The notes: generated from the sequence alone by a model not told the origin. Numbered from the stretch's first letter, positions 32,225-41,621 are shown. The stretch: DNA of 64,000 nucleotides from an uncultured Alistipes sp. (GCA_947623965.1 CANQIF010000002.1:124001-188000); one strand, 5' to 3'. Made by a program: numbers and translations.

Positions 32225-32494
32225 AATGTCGGTTTTTGCAAATGATGCCAGTAGCAAAAATAGTGATAAAATCGATACGGTCAACGATTTTTTTACGATT
32301 TTGACACAAAAGCCCGTATAATGGCAATATCCTGAACTGTTTTGTCAGTATCGTATAATCGGTTTTGCGTAATTCGCTTAAATTTGTTTAAGTCATCGCC
32401 GACCGATGGGGCCTTGTGCGGAAGTCGGGGATCGCGATGCAAGATACACCTTTTTTTTGAAAAAAACACAACCGAACAACCTGAACCGAAAAAG
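32225..32494. promoter_or_regulatory. Divergent control region of the AraC regulator and rhaB
   Basis: 270 bp without a gene. TAAATTTG at 32379-32386 fits TAnnTTTG and may start the rhamnose operon, with no good TTG 20 bp upstream. The roughly 100-nt leader that follows (GATGGGGCC...GGAAGTCGGGG and an AT-rich end) could carry an operator for the regulator. Nothing more specific is visible. Confidence 0.4.
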
Positions 32495-33919
32495 ATGACA
32501 CCGCACTATTTTCTGGCGATCGATCTGGGGGCTACCAGCGGTCGCGTCATTCTGGCGACCCTCGACGGGGAGAAGCTCGACCTCGAGGTCCTGCACCGTT
32601 TCCCCACCCGGCTGATCGAGGTCGGCGGCAACTATTACTGGAACCTCTACGCTCTCTACGAGGATATTCTGCAGGGGCTGACCGAGGCGGGCAAGCGCCG
32701 GCTTCCGATCGCTTCGGTCGGCATCGATACGTGGGGCGTCGATTTCGTGGCGATCGGCCGCGACGGCATGCCCCTCGGTTTGCCGCGCGCCTACCGCGAC
32801 CCCTACACGAACGGGGCGCCCGAGGCCTACTTCCAGCGCATTCCGCGCCGCGAGGTCTACGACCGCACGGGCATCCAGATCATGAACTTCAACTCGCTCT
32901 TCCAGCTCTACGCCCAGCACGAGGCGGGCTCCACGGCCCTCGCCGAGGCCGATACGATCCTCTTCATGCCCGACGCGCTGGCCTACCTGCTGACCGGCGG
33001 CAAGGTCTGCGAGTACACGATTCTCTCGACCTCGCAGTTTATGAACCCGCGCACGAAGCAGATCGACGGCGAACTGCTCGCGGCGGCCGGCGTCGATGCC
33101 CGTCTCTTCCCCGAGGTGACGATGCCCGGCACGCGGATCGGTACGCTGCTTCCCTCGCTGGCCCGTCAGACGGGGCTCGGCGAGGTCCCGGTGGTCGCCG
33201 TTGCGGGTCATGACACGGGTTCGGCCGTGGCGGCCGTGCCGGCCGACGGCGAGCGCTTCGCCTACCTCTCGTCGGGCACCTGGTCGCTCATGGGCATCGA
33301 GCTGCGCGAGCCCGAGATCACGGAGGACTCCTATGCGATGAACTTCACGAACGAAGGGGGCGTCGACGGGACGACCCGTTTCCTGAAGAACATCACGGGC
33401 ATGTGGCTGCTCGAACAGTGCCGCGCCGCCTGGAAGCGCGAGGGGCGCGAATACACCTATCCCGAAATCATGAAGCTGATGCGCTCGACGGCGCCGTCGG
33501 CCGCGGTGATCGACCCCGATGCCGCCGCCTTCGCCGCCCCGACTGACATGCCCGAGGCGATTCGTTGCTACTGCCGCGAGACGGGGCTGGCCGTGCCGGC
33601 CGGCGACGCGGCGATGATGCGGCTGATCTTCGACTCGCTGGCCGCGAAGTATGCCGAGGTGCTCGACAAGCTGCGTTCGGTGGCTCCTTTCCCGATCGAG
33701 GTGCTGCACGTGATCGGCGGCGGTGCCCAGAACGACCTGCTGAACCAGATGACGGCCGACGCCTGCGGCATTCCCGTCGTGGCGGGCCCGTCGGAGGCGA
33801 CGGCCCTCGGCAACGTCATGGTTCAGGCCCGCGCGGCCGGGCTCGTCGGCTCGCTCGGCGAGATGCGCCGCTACATCCGCCGTTCGATCGAGACCAAAAC
33901 TTTCGAACCGCGGAAATAA
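32495..33919 (+). CDS. rhaB: Rhamnulokinase RhaB
   Basis: A 474-residue FGGY kinase matching bacterial rhamnulokinase, which makes L-rhamnulose 1-phosphate from L-rhamnulose and ATP. Seen: D-L-G-A-T-S-G-R-V (residues 9-17) as the phosphate loop, G-I-D-T-W-G-V-D-F (around 79-87), F-N-S-L-F-Q-L, L-S-T-S-Q-F-M-N-P, a G-H-D-T-G-S-A-V motif near 242 and G-G-G-A-Q-N-D-L-L-N-Q (around 418). The ATG at 32495 is used rather than a longer frame opening at 32342, because the upstream part overlaps the control region and lacks family similarity. First gene of rhaB-rhaA-fucO-rhaT-rhaD. Confidence 0.94.
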   Translation: MTPHYFLAIDLGATSGRVILATLDGEKLDLEVLHRFPTRLIEVGGNYYWNLYALYEDILQGLTEAGKRRLPIASVGIDTWGVDFVAIGRDGMPLGLPRAYRDPYTNGAPEAYFQRIPRREVYDRTGIQIMNFNSLFQLYAQHEAGSTALAEADTILFMPDALAYLLTGGKVCEYTILSTSQFMNPRTKQIDGELLAAAGVDARLFPEVTMPGTRIGTLLPSLARQTGLGEVPVVAVAGHDTGSAVAAVPADGERFAYLSSGTWSLMGIELREPEITEDSYAMNFTNEGGVDGTTRFLKNITGMWLLEQCRAAWKREGREYTYPEIMKLMRSTAPSAAVIDPDAAAFAAPTDMPEAIRCYCRETGLAVPAGDAAMMRLIFDSLAAKYAEVLDKLRSVAPFPIEVLHVIGGGAQNDLLNQMTADACGIPVVAGPSEATALGNVMVQARAAGLVGSLGEMRRYIRRSIETKTFEPRK

Positions 33920-34009
33920 CCGGGGGCAAAGGCGCTTCTCGAGAGCGTCCGCAGTCCGCACCGGAATGAAGACAATATTTAGTATCAACCTAAAAATACG
34001 TTAAGCAAC

Positions 34010-35263
34010 ATGAAAACAGAAATGATCGAAAAAGCCTATGCGATCGCCAAGGAGCGTTATGCCGCCATCGGCATCGACACGGACGCCGCACTGGAGAAAC
34101 TGCAGAAAATCGCCCTCTCGCTGCACTGCTGGCAGACCGACGACGTGGTCGGCTTCGAGCCCAAGGCGGGCGCCCTCTCGGGCGGCATCCAGACGACGGG
34201 CAACTATCCGGGCCGCGCCCGCAACATCGACGAGGTGCGGCAGGACGTCCTGAAGGCTGCCTCGTTCATCCCGGGCAAGCACCGCCTGAACCTGCACGAG
34301 ATCTACGGCGACTTCGGCGGCAAGTTCGTCGATCGCAACGAGGTGGAGCCCGAGCACTTCCGGAGCTGGATCGAGTGGGCCAAGGCCAACGGCATGAAGC
34401 TCGACTTCAACTCGACCTCTTTCTCGCATCCCAAGTCGGGCGATCTGACGCTTGCGAACCCCGACCCCGCGATCCGCGGCTTCTGGGTCGAGCACTCGAA
34501 GCGCTGCCGCGCCGTGGCCGAGGCGATGGGTGCGGCCCAGGGCGACCCCTGCGTCATGAACACGTGGGTGCACGACGGCTCGAAGGACATCACCGTCAAC
34601 CGCATGTACTACCGCGAGCTGCTGAAGGATTCGCTCGACCAAATCTTCGCCGCCGAGTACAAGAACATGAAGGACTGCGTCGAATCGAAGGTCTTCGGCA
34701 TCGGTCTGGAGAGCTACACTGTCGGCTCGAACGACTTCTACATCGCCTACGCCTCGAAGCGCAACATGATGGTCACGCTCGACACGGGCCACTTCCACCC
34801 GACCGAGTCGACGGCCGATAAACTCTCGTCGCTGCTGCTCTTCACCCCCGAGGTGATGCTCCACGTATCGCGCCCCGTCCGCTGGGATTCGGACCACGTG
34901 ACGATCGTGAACGACGAGACGATGGACCTCATGAAGGAGATCGTCCGCTGCGACGCCCTCGACAAGGTGCACATTGGTCTGGACTACTTCGATGCCTCGA
35001 TCAACCGCATCGGCGCCTACGTCATCGGTGCGCGCGCCACGCAGAAGTGCCTGCTGCTGGCGCTGCTCGAACCGCTCAAGACGCTGCGCGAATACGAACT
35101 CTCCGGCAAGGGCTTCGAGCGCCTGGCGCTGCTCGAAGAGGGCAAGTCGCTGCCCTGGACCGCCGTATGGGACATGTTCTGCCTGAAGAACGACGTGCCG
35201 GTGGGCGAGGAGTTCATCGCCGGCGTCCAGCAGTACGAACGCGACGTCACCTCGAAACGCTAA
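34010..35263 (+). CDS. rhaA: L-rhamnose isomerase RhaA
   Basis: A 417-residue isomerase that converts L-rhamnose to L-rhamnulose. The protein shows the family's order: S-L-H-C-W-Q-T-D-D-V-V-G-F-E near the N-terminus, G-G-I-Q-T-T-G-N-Y-P-G-R-A-R (around 58-71), H-R-L-N-L-H-E-I-Y-G-D-F, F-N-S-T-S-F-S-H-P-K, W-V-H-D-G-S-K-D and L-D-T-G-H-F-H-P-T with metal-ligand His and Asp residues. Length matches (about 419). It sits 90 bp after rhaB and 19 bp before the lactaldehyde reductase. Confidence 0.95.
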   Translation: MKTEMIEKAYAIAKERYAAIGIDTDAALEKLQKIALSLHCWQTDDVVGFEPKAGALSGGIQTTGNYPGRARNIDEVRQDVLKAASFIPGKHRLNLHEIYGDFGGKFVDRNEVEPEHFRSWIEWAKANGMKLDFNSTSFSHPKSGDLTLANPDPAIRGFWVEHSKRCRAVAEAMGAAQGDPCVMNTWVHDGSKDITVNRMYYRELLKDSLDQIFAAEYKNMKDCVESKVFGIGLESYTVGSNDFYIAYASKRNMMVTLDTGHFHPTESTADKLSSLLLFTPEVMLHVSRPVRWDSDHVTIVNDETMDLMKEIVRCDALDKVHIGLDYFDASINRIGAYVIGARATQKCLLLALLEPLKTLREYELSGKGFERLALLEEGKSLPWTAVWDMFCLKNDVPVGEEFIAGVQQYERDVTSKR

Positions 35264-35282
35264 CCCTCAAACACACACGACC

Positions 35283-36437
35283 ATGTATCGTATCGTACTG
35301 AATGAAACCTCCTATTACGGGGCGGGGTGCCGCACCGTCGTCGCCGAGGAGATCCGCAAGCGCGGCTTCCAAAAGGCGATGCTCATCACGGATAAGGATT
35401 TAGTGAAATTCGGCGTTGCCGCCAAGGTCGAGGAGGTGCTCCGCGGGGCCGGAATCCCCTACGAGATCTTCTCGGAGATCAAGCCCAACCCGACGATCCG
35501 GAACGTGCTGGATGCGCTGGCCGCTTTCGAGAAGTCGGGTGCCGACTGCATCGTGGCGCTGGGCGGCGGCTCGGCGATCGACACGGCCAAGGCTGTGGGC
35601 GTGATCTACAGGAATCCCGAGTTCAAGGACGTCCGCTCGCTCGAGGGGACGGCTCCGACGAAGAACCGGGCCGTGCCGACCTTCGCCCTGCCGACGACGG
35701 CGGGTACGGCGGCCGAGACGACGATCAACTACGTCATCACCGACGAGGAGCACAAGAAGAAGATGGTCTGCGTCGATCCGAACGATATTCCGATGTGCGC
35801 CGTGATCGACTGCGAGCTGATGATGTCGATGCCCAAGGGGCTGACCGCCTCGACGGGCATGGACGCCCTGACGCACGCCATCGAGAGCTACATCACTCCC
35901 GGCGCCTGGACGATGAGCGATATGTTCGAGACGAAGGCGATCGAGCTCATCCACGAGCATCTCTACAACGCCGTGCAGAACGGCGCGGACGTCGTCGCCC
36001 GCGAGGGAATGGCCGAGGCGCAGTACATCGCCGGCATGGGCTTCTCGAACGTCGGTCTGGGCATCGTGCACTCGATGGCCCACCCGCTCGGCGCCTTCTA
36101 CGACACGCCGCACGGCGTCGCCAATGCGCTGCTGCTGCCCTACGTGATGGCCTACAACGCCGATTCGCCGGCTCGTCCGAAGTACCTCGGCATCGCCAAG
36201 GCGATGGGCGTCGATACGACGGGCATGTCGGTCGATGAAGGGGTCGAGGCCGCTATCGGAGCGGTGCGCGCCCTCTCGCTCTCGATCAACATCCCGCAGC
36301 GCCTGCACGAGATCGGCGTCCGCGAGGAGGACCTGCACGACCTGGCCGTCGCCGCTTTCCACGACGTCTGCACGGGCGGCAACCCGCGCCCCACGTCGAT
36401 CGCGGAGATCGAGGAGCTCTACCGCATCGCCTATTAA
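35283..36437 (+). CDS. fucO: Lactaldehyde reductase FucO (iron-containing alcohol dehydrogenase)
   Basis: A 384-residue group III alcohol dehydrogenase with G-G-G-S-A-I-D-T-A-K (NAD-binding, around 95-104), P-T-T-A-G-T-A-A-E-T-T, H-A-I-E-S-Y-I and G-I-V-H-S-M-A-H-P-L-G-A...H-G-V-A-N-A, which hold the metal-binding Asp/His set. It reduces L-lactaldehyde, released by the rhamnulose-1-phosphate aldolase, to 1,2-propanediol, disposing of reducing power under anaerobic growth. Its position inside the rha operon fits. It lies 10 bp ahead of rhaT. Confidence 0.93.
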   Translation: MYRIVLNETSYYGAGCRTVVAEEIRKRGFQKAMLITDKDLVKFGVAAKVEEVLRGAGIPYEIFSEIKPNPTIRNVLDALAAFEKSGADCIVALGGGSAIDTAKAVGVIYRNPEFKDVRSLEGTAPTKNRAVPTFALPTTAGTAAETTINYVITDEEHKKKMVCVDPNDIPMCAVIDCELMMSMPKGLTASTGMDALTHAIESYITPGAWTMSDMFETKAIELIHEHLYNAVQNGADVVAREGMAEAQYIAGMGFSNVGLGIVHSMAHPLGAFYDTPHGVANALLLPYVMAYNADSPARPKYLGIAKAMGVDTTGMSVDEGVEAAIGAVRALSLSINIPQRLHEIGVREEDLHDLAVAAFHDVCTGGNPRPTSIAEIEELYRIAY

Positions 36438-36447
36438 ACAAGGTGCC

Positions 36448-37482
36448 ATGGAGGTATTGCTCGGCTTATTGATCATCGCCGTCGGGAGCTTCTGCCAAAG
36501 CAGCTCCTACGTGCCCATCAAGAAGGTCCGCGAGTGGTCCTGGGAGAGCTTCTGGCTCACTCAGGGCCTCTTCGCGTGGCTCGTCTTCCCGATTCTCGGC
36601 GCTTTGCTGGCCGTCCCGGCGGGCCATTCGTTCGGCGAACTGCTGACCCCCGACAACGCATTCCGCATCTGGATGACGATCCTGTTCGGTGTGCTGTGGG
36701 GCGTCGGCGGCCTCACCTTCGGCCTCTCGATGCGCTACCTCGGCGTGGCGCTCGGACAGTCGATCTCGCTCGGCACCTGCGCCGGCCTGGGGACGATCCT
36801 CGGACCGGTCATGCTGCACCTCTTCTATCCCGAGGCGGGTCATCTGGAGAAGCTGACCGCCGCGGTGCTGATCGGCGTCGCCGTGACGCTGGCGGGCATC
36901 GCCGTGATCGGCGTCGCGGGCCACATGAAGGCTTCGTCGCTTTCGGACGAGGAGAAGCAGGCCGCCGTCAAGGACTTCAATTTCCCGAAGGGGCTGTTGA
37001 TCGCCCTGCTGGCCGGTTTGATGAGCGCCTGCTTCAACGTCGGTCTGGAGTTCGGCGGTTCGCTGCACTTCGCCGAGACGGGCGAGATGTTCCGGACGCT
37101 GCCCGGGACGATGTTCGTGACGCTGGGCGGCTTCCTGACCAATGCCGCCTACTGCCTCTGGCAGAACGCCCGCAACCGGACCTTCGGCGACTACGGCCGC
37201 CGCGATCTTTGGGTGAACAACATCCTTTTCTGCGCGCTGGCGGGCGGACTGTGGTATTCGCAGTTCTTCGGGCTGAGCCTCGGCAAGGGGTTCCTGACCT
37301 CGTCGCCGACGCTGACCACTTTCGCTTTCTGCATCCTCATGGCGCTCAATGTCACCTTCTCGAACGTATGGGGCATCCTGCTCAAGGAGTGGAAGGGGTG
37401 CTCGCGGCGGACGATTGCGGTGCTGCTGGTCGGCATCGTGATCCTCATCGTCTCGACCTTCGTGCCCGAGCTGCTGAAGTAG
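36448..37482 (+). CDS. rhaT: L-rhamnose/H+ symporter RhaT
   Basis: A 344-residue polytopic membrane protein of the RhaT (DMT) type, with about ten hydrophobic segments, for example L-L-G-L-L-I-I-A-V-G-S-F (1), W-L-V-F-P-I-L-G-A-L-L-A-V (3) and A-V-L-I-G-V-A-V-T-L-A-G-I-A-V-I-G-V-A-G (6). Family signatures include S-S-Y-V-P-I-K-K-V-R-E-W-S-W-E near residues 18-32 and G-Q-S-I-S-L-G-T. It imports rhamnose with protons. The ATG at 36448 follows the fucO stop by 10 bp. It is followed by 199 bp before rhaD. Confidence 0.92.
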   Translation: MEVLLGLLIIAVGSFCQSSSYVPIKKVREWSWESFWLTQGLFAWLVFPILGALLAVPAGHSFGELLTPDNAFRIWMTILFGVLWGVGGLTFGLSMRYLGVALGQSISLGTCAGLGTILGPVMLHLFYPEAGHLEKLTAAVLIGVAVTLAGIAVIGVAGHMKASSLSDEEKQAAVKDFNFPKGLLIALLAGLMSACFNVGLEFGGSLHFAETGEMFRTLPGTMFVTLGGFLTNAAYCLWQNARNRTFGDYGRRDLWVNNILFCALAGGLWYSQFFGLSLGKGFLTSSPTLTTFAFCILMALNVTFSNVWGILLKEWKGCSRRTIAVLLVGIVILIVSTFVPELLK

Positions 37483-37681
37483 AGGTGCGGGGGAGGCCGG
37501 ATGCGGGCAGGCCGGTCCGGCGCTCTCCTGAAAAGATCCTGCGCCTCTTTCGGACCGGCACCGGTCCGAAGCGATGAATAAACGACCTTTTCGATGAACC
37601 GAGAGCCGGGGCGGACTTGCCCGGGCCACGCCGGGACAGGAAAAGGTGCAAGAAATTGAACTTTAAACAAACAAGATTATT

Positions 37682-38488
37682 ATGCTGAAATCTATTCTTG
37701 AAAATCGACCTGCCTTGAAGGCCGAGATCGACAAGGTGGCCGAAGTGGCCGGTTATCTGTGGCAGAAAGGTTGGGCCGAGCGCAACGGCGGCAACATCAC
37801 GATCAACATCACGGAGTTCGTCGATGATGAGATCCGCCAGATGCCCGCCATATCGCAGCCCTATCCGATCGGTACGGTGCTGCCCGCGCTGAAAGGGTGC
37901 TACTTCTTCTGCAAGGGGACGAACCGCCGCATGCGCGATCTGGCCCGCTGGCCGATGGAGAACGGGTCGGTGATCCGTATCGCCGACGACTGCGCCTCGT
38001 ACGTCATCATCGCCGACAAGGCGGTGAAACCCACCTCGGAGCTCGCCTCGCACCTCTCGATGCACAACCAGATGATCGAGAGCGGCAACGGCTACAAGGC
38101 CGCGATCCACACGCACCCGATCGATCTGATCGCCATGACGCACAACCGCGACTTCCTGAAGAAGGACGTGCTGACGAACTTGCTGTGGTCGATGATCCCC
38201 GAGACGCGCGCCTTCTGCCCGAAGGGGCTCGGCATCGTGCCGTACTACATGCCCTCGTCGGTGCAGCTGGCCGAGGCGACGATCGAGCAGCTGAAGGAGT
38301 ACGACGTGGTGATGTGGGAGAAACACGGCGTCTGCGCCGTGGGCCCCGACATCGTCGAGGCATTCGACCAGGTGGATGTTCTTTCGAAGGCCGCGCAGAT
38401 CTACCTGACGGCCAAGTCGATGGGCTTCACCCCCGAGGGTACCACGCAGGAGCAGATGGATGAGCTCAAGCGGGCCTTCAATCTGTAG
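37682..38488 (+). CDS. rhaD: Rhamnulose-1-phosphate aldolase RhaD
   Basis: A 268-residue class II aldolase. Seen: G-W-A-E-R-N-G-G-N-I-T (residues 24-34), F-C-K-G-T-N-R-R-M, E-L-A-S-H-L-S-M-H, A-A-I-H-T-H-P-I-D-L (zinc His pair around residues 141-143), and W-E-K-H-G-V-C-A-V-G (about 220-229). It splits L-rhamnulose 1-phosphate into dihydroxyacetone phosphate and L-lactaldehyde. It closes the rha operon; a 199-bp gap, with a C-G-G-A-C-C palindrome around 37551-37572, separates it from rhaT, so rhaD may also have separate control. Confidence 0.93.
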   Translation: MLKSILENRPALKAEIDKVAEVAGYLWQKGWAERNGGNITINITEFVDDEIRQMPAISQPYPIGTVLPALKGCYFFCKGTNRRMRDLARWPMENGSVIRIADDCASYVIIADKAVKPTSELASHLSMHNQMIESGNGYKAAIHTHPIDLIAMTHNRDFLKKDVLTNLLWSMIPETRAFCPKGLGIVPYYMPSSVQLAEATIEQLKEYDVVMWEKHGVCAVGPDIVEAFDQVDVLSKAAQIYLTAKSMGFTPEGTTQEQMDELKRAFNL

Positions 38489-38500
38489 ACGGTATCGGCC

Positions 38501-38552
38501 TGAAAACGAACGGCGCAGCACGGAAATCGCGTTGCGCTGTTTCGTGTTTTTG
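38501..38552 (+). terminator. Likely terminator of the rha operon
   Basis: An imperfect hairpin GAACGGCGCAGCACG / CGTTGCGCTGTTTC followed by GTGTTTTTG. Lies 13 bp after the rhaD stop. Confidence 0.55.
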
Positions 38553-38577
38553 GGGCTGTTTATGCTGAACTTTTGGC

Positions 38578-38990
38578 CTTGAAAAGGCCGAGCGGGCCGC
38601 GATCCGCATTCGAAAGTTGTGGTGGAAATGTCTGCCGGCAAAATCGGTCCGTTAGGACCGGCAGCCTGCAGCCGCCCCCCCGGAGGGCTGCTCTTTATGG
38701 TCGCAGGCCCATCCGCTCGGCTGCGGGCTTGCTGCCAGCAGGATCGATCCTGCAAGGACCGTGCGGGCCGCAGGCTGCGCCCGATTTCGTAATTTTGAAT
38801 CATGAATTTTGAATAATGAATTTGCGCCCGAATGGGCGCAGCAGCCCGCAGCCGCCCCCGGGCGGAGGGCTGCATTCTCGCTGGCGCTCGAAAGCAGGCC
38901 CGTCCGCTCGGCTGCGGGCTGGAATCGGTCCGTCAGGACCGAGCGTACGCTCCGCAGGCGTGCGCCCCGGACAGTCATGCTCCCCGAAGC
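38578..38990. repeat. GC-rich mosaic intergenic repeat, locus 3
   Basis: No gene fills 38489-39095. Modules seen: GGCCTTGAAAAGGCC and TCGGTCCGTTAGGACCG hairpins, GCAGCCGCCCCCCCGGAGGGCTGC, CGCTCGGCTGCGGGCT at 38714-38729 and 38905-38920, an AT spacer TGAATCATGAATTTTGAATAA, and a GCGCCCGAATGGGCGC hairpin. The loop and stem sequences vary while pairing is kept. Confidence 0.75.
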
Positions 38991-39061
38991 AGGCATCCGC
39001 AAGCCGCGGCACGAAATCCATTTAGATAGGGTAGACCCTCACTCCCCGCCGCCGTACAATA

Positions 39062-39093
39062 AAAAAAGCACTCTTTGCAAAGAGTGCTTTTTC
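39062..39093 (-). terminator. Terminator of tRNA-Lys
   Basis: AAAAAGCACTCTT-TGCA-AAGAGTGCTTTTT, a perfect stem with T/A runs on both sides, just downstream of the tRNA on the - strand. Confidence 0.88.
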
Positions 39094-39095
39094 CG

Positions 39096-39168
39096 TGAAC
39101 CCGCTGGGGCTCGAACCCAGGACCCCAACATTAAAAGTGTTGTGCTCTACCTGCTGAGCTACGGATTC
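39096..39168 (-). tRNA. tRNA-Lys (anticodon TTT)
   Basis: On the - strand the acceptor GAATCCG pairs with CGGGTTC and the discriminator is A. D arm TAGCTCAGCAGGTAGAGCA, anticodon loop CTTTTAA (TTT), T arm GGTTCGAGCCC. CCA is not encoded. Confidence 0.95.
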
Positions 39169-39306
39169 TCCGTCTGCCAAACTTTTTTGTTTTGGTGGTG
39201 CAAATGTAGCCAATATTTTTGTTTCGGCAAAATAAAACGATTATTTTTGTAGATAATTTGCAGTGGCCATCACTGAACGAATCGAAAAACCTTTAAGATA
39301 CAGTCT

Positions 39307-40497
39307 ATGTGTAAAGCTCTTATCATCGGTGCCGGCGGCGTCGGCACCGTCGTTACGCAGAAGATCGCAGCCAATCCCGTCTTCACGGAGGTGATGCTGG
39401 CCAGCCGCACCAAATCGAAGTGTGACGCCGTCGCCGCAGCCATCGGCGGCGGTCGGGTCCGCACGGCCCAGGTCGATGCCGACAATGTCGCCGAGCTGTG
39501 CGACCTCTTCCGCGCCTTCCGTCCCGATATTGTGGTCAATGTAGCGCTGCCGTACCAGGATCTGACGATCATGGACGCCTGCCTCGAATGCGGCTGCAAC
39601 TACCTCGATACGGCCAACTACGAGCCGAAAGACGAAGCCCACTTCGAATATTCGTGGCAGTGGGCCTACCAGGACCGCTTCCGCGAAAAGGGGCTCACGG
39701 CGATTCTCGGCTGCGGCTTCGACCCGGGCGTTACGGCGATCTTCACGGCCTATGCCGCCAAGCACCACTTCGATGAGATTCACTACCTCGACATCGTCGA
39801 TTGCAACGCTGGCAACCATGGCATGGCCTTCGCCACGAATTTCAACCCCGAGATCAACATCCGCGAGGTGACGCAGAAGGGGCGCTACTACGAGAACGGC
39901 CGCTGGGTCGTCACCGAGCCGCACGAAATTCACCGTCCGCTGACCTACCCGGAGATCGGCGAGCGCGAGTCGTACGTGATCTACCACGAGGAGCTCGAAT
40001 CGCTCGTCAAGAACTACCCGACGATCAAGCGGGCCCGCTTCTGGATGACCTTCGGGCAGGAGTACCTGACCCACCTGCGGGTGATCCAGAATATCGGCAT
40101 GGCGCGCATCGATCCGATCCTCTACAACGGGGTCGAGATCGTGCCGATCCAGTTCCTCAAGGCGGTGCTTCCCGATCCCAAGTCGCTGGGTGCCAATTAC
40201 CACGGTCAGACCTCGATCGGCTGCCGCATCCGCGGTATCAAGGACGGCAAGGAGCATACCTACTACATCTATAACAACTGCGATCACGAAGCGGCCTACC
40301 GCGAGACGGGGACGCAGGCCGTCAGCTTCACGACGGGCGTGCCGGCTGCGCTGGGTGCCTCGATGTGGGCCAAGGGGTTGTGGCGCGGCGCCGGCGTCTT
40401 CAATGTCGAGGAGTTCGACCCCGATCCGTTCCTCGCCGAACTGGGCGGGCAGGGGCTGCCCTGGCACGAGCTTTTCGATACGGATATCGAGGTGTAG
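39307..40497 (+). CDS. Carboxynorspermidine/carboxyspermidine dehydrogenase
   Basis: A 396-residue protein of the saccharopine dehydrogenase-like fold. Residues 4-14 are a Rossmann turn A-L-I-I-G-A-G-G-V-G-T; G-C-N-Y-L-D-T-A-N-Y-E and G-C-G-F-D-P-G-V-T-A-I-F-T-A-Y are typical of carboxy(nor)spermidine dehydrogenases. The enzyme joins a diamine (putrescine or diaminopropane) with aspartate beta-semialdehyde and NADPH. With the decarboxylase at 41622 it forms the alternative spermidine pathway known from Bacteroidetes and Vibrio. The ATG is at 39307. Confidence 0.9.
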   Translation: MCKALIIGAGGVGTVVTQKIAANPVFTEVMLASRTKSKCDAVAAAIGGGRVRTAQVDADNVAELCDLFRAFRPDIVVNVALPYQDLTIMDACLECGCNYLDTANYEPKDEAHFEYSWQWAYQDRFREKGLTAILGCGFDPGVTAIFTAYAAKHHFDEIHYLDIVDCNAGNHGMAFATNFNPEINIREVTQKGRYYENGRWVVTEPHEIHRPLTYPEIGERESYVIYHEELESLVKNYPTIKRARFWMTFGQEYLTHLRVIQNIGMARIDPILYNGVEIVPIQFLKAVLPDPKSLGANYHGQTSIGCRIRGIKDGKEHTYYIYNNCDHEAAYRETGTQAVSFTTGVPAALGASMWAKGLWRGAGVFNVEEFDPDPFLAELGGQGLPWHELFDTDIEV

Positions 40498-40533
40498 CCG
40501 ATGCCGGCGAGGCGATAAATTTCCACTTTTTAC

Positions 40534-40564
40534 GGCGGATACGGATTTCGTATCCGCTTTTTTT
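40534..40564 (+). terminator. Intrinsic terminator after the carboxyspermidine dehydrogenase gene
   Basis: GCGGATACG-GATTT-CGTATCCGC followed by seven T. A perfect 9-bp stem, 37 bp past the stop codon. Confidence 0.88.
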
Positions 40565-40566
40565 GC

Positions 40567-40574
40567 TACCTTTG
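40567..40574 (+). promoter_or_regulatory. -7 element TACCTTTG before candidate RNA A
   Basis: TACCTTTG is an exact TAnnTTTG match and the commonest Bacteroidetes form. No TTG is seen 20 bp upstream (the T-run of the terminator lies there), so only the -7 half is clear. Confidence 0.55.
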
Positions 40575-40580
40575 CTCTGT

Positions 40581-40831
40581 AACCCTGAAACAGAATATCT
40601 ATGGCATAGAAACCCTGAATGGAAATTGCCGACGTCCGGATGAAGGGCGCCGATACATATCAAAAGCGCATCAGCTTTTCTTCTTACTTCCGAAAATTGG
40701 ACACTTTCGAAACACGTAAGGAAAAAAGGTTGATGCTCACGCTGTTTTCAGCGTGGGCGTTATCTTATATCTTACGTGTGGGTCGTCCAATACCTCGGAA
40801 GTGGATATAGCGATATGTCCACGTTTTTTTT
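40581..40831 (+). ncRNA. Candidate structured non-coding RNA A (chromosomal copy)
   Basis: No convincing gene fills 40565-40920. From a TACCTTTG box to a T8 run (40824-40831) the DNA can fold as nested arms: ATTGGAC (40696-40702) with GTCCAAT (40785-40791), ACACGTAAG (40712-40720) with CTTACGTGT (40771-40779), and CACGCTG-TTTT-CAGCGTG (40738-40755) inside. A GTGGATAT...GTCCAC terminator hairpin precedes the T-run. The block order matches 12873-13104. A short reading frame at 40619-40810 overlaps it and is not preferred. Confidence 0.55.
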
Positions 40832-40920
40832 GTATTCGTACGCACCCTCTGCCGGCCCTGCCGCGAACGGGGTGTGCGGCGGCCGGTACGGACGCTAACC
40901 GGCACAACTTTCGTTTCTCG

Positions 40921-41403
40921 ATGAAAAGAATCCTCCTGTATACCTTCGTGCTGCTCCTCGCGGGTCTCCGTCCGGCGCAGGCCCAGACCTTTCGCTACCG
41001 GCTGACACACGAGGTCGATTCGGCCACGGGCGAACGCCGGCCCGCCTCGGGCGAACTTTGCATGACCTTCGCCGAGGGGCGGATGCGCTGCTACGAATCG
41101 GACCGCAGCGGAAAACCGCTGCGCAAAGCCGATGCACCGTTTGCCGAGACGGAACCGGACGATCTGAAGCGGCGCCTCGTGTGCGACGGGATTTTTCGCT
41201 ACCACAGCAACCGGAACGGCAGCCGGGTCTACGTCTCCTATTACTCCTACTGGTCGATCTTTCCCGTTATGAAGATCGACGAGGGGTACTATTACGCCGT
41301 CTTCTCGCCGGACTTCGGCCGCCTGAACATCCGCCGGGGCTCCAACATCTACATCGGCGAACGCGTCGATGCCGGACGGCCGCAGCCTCCGCAACGGCGA
41401 TAG
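40921..41403 (+). CDS. Small secreted protein (unknown)
   Basis: A 160-residue exported protein: signal peptide M-K-R-I-L-L-Y-T-F-V-L-L-L-A-G-L-R-P-A-Q-A then Q-T-F-R-Y-R-L-T-H-E-V-D. The mature part has Y-S-Y-W-S-I-F-P-V-M-K-I-D-E-G and an I-R-R-G-S-N-I-Y-I-G motif, beta-rich, with no named domain. The ATG at 40921 starts the signal peptide; longer in-frame versions run through the upstream RNA-like region. It lies between the two polyamine genes but is probably unrelated to the pathway. Confidence 0.72.
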   Translation: MKRILLYTFVLLLAGLRPAQAQTFRYRLTHEVDSATGERRPASGELCMTFAEGRMRCYESDRSGKPLRKADAPFAETEPDDLKRRLVCDGIFRYHSNRNGSRVYVSYYSYWSIFPVMKIDEGYYYAVFSPDFGRLNIRRGSNIYIGERVDAGRPQPPQRR

Positions 41404-41621
41404 ATCGCCCCGCTGCCGATGTGGCGCTGCCGCCCGGACCTTTCCGGCCGCATCGGCCGGAAAGAAACCCGGAACCGACCGGCCGCCACCCGTTGCGGCC
41501 GGCGGCGGATAAGTATAAATACCTAATTTCGACCGATTGCAGGCGGCGGCGGGCCGATCTTGGCGGCTTTTTGCTATTTTTGCGTGTATTTTTTTCAGGC
41601 AAAGAAAGCCCAGTCCGACAG

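Noticed and set aside
40619..40810. A 63-residue reading frame on the + strand
   Set aside because: It covers the paired arms of the candidate structured RNA and has no family resemblance; a start at ATG 40619 has no supporting features.
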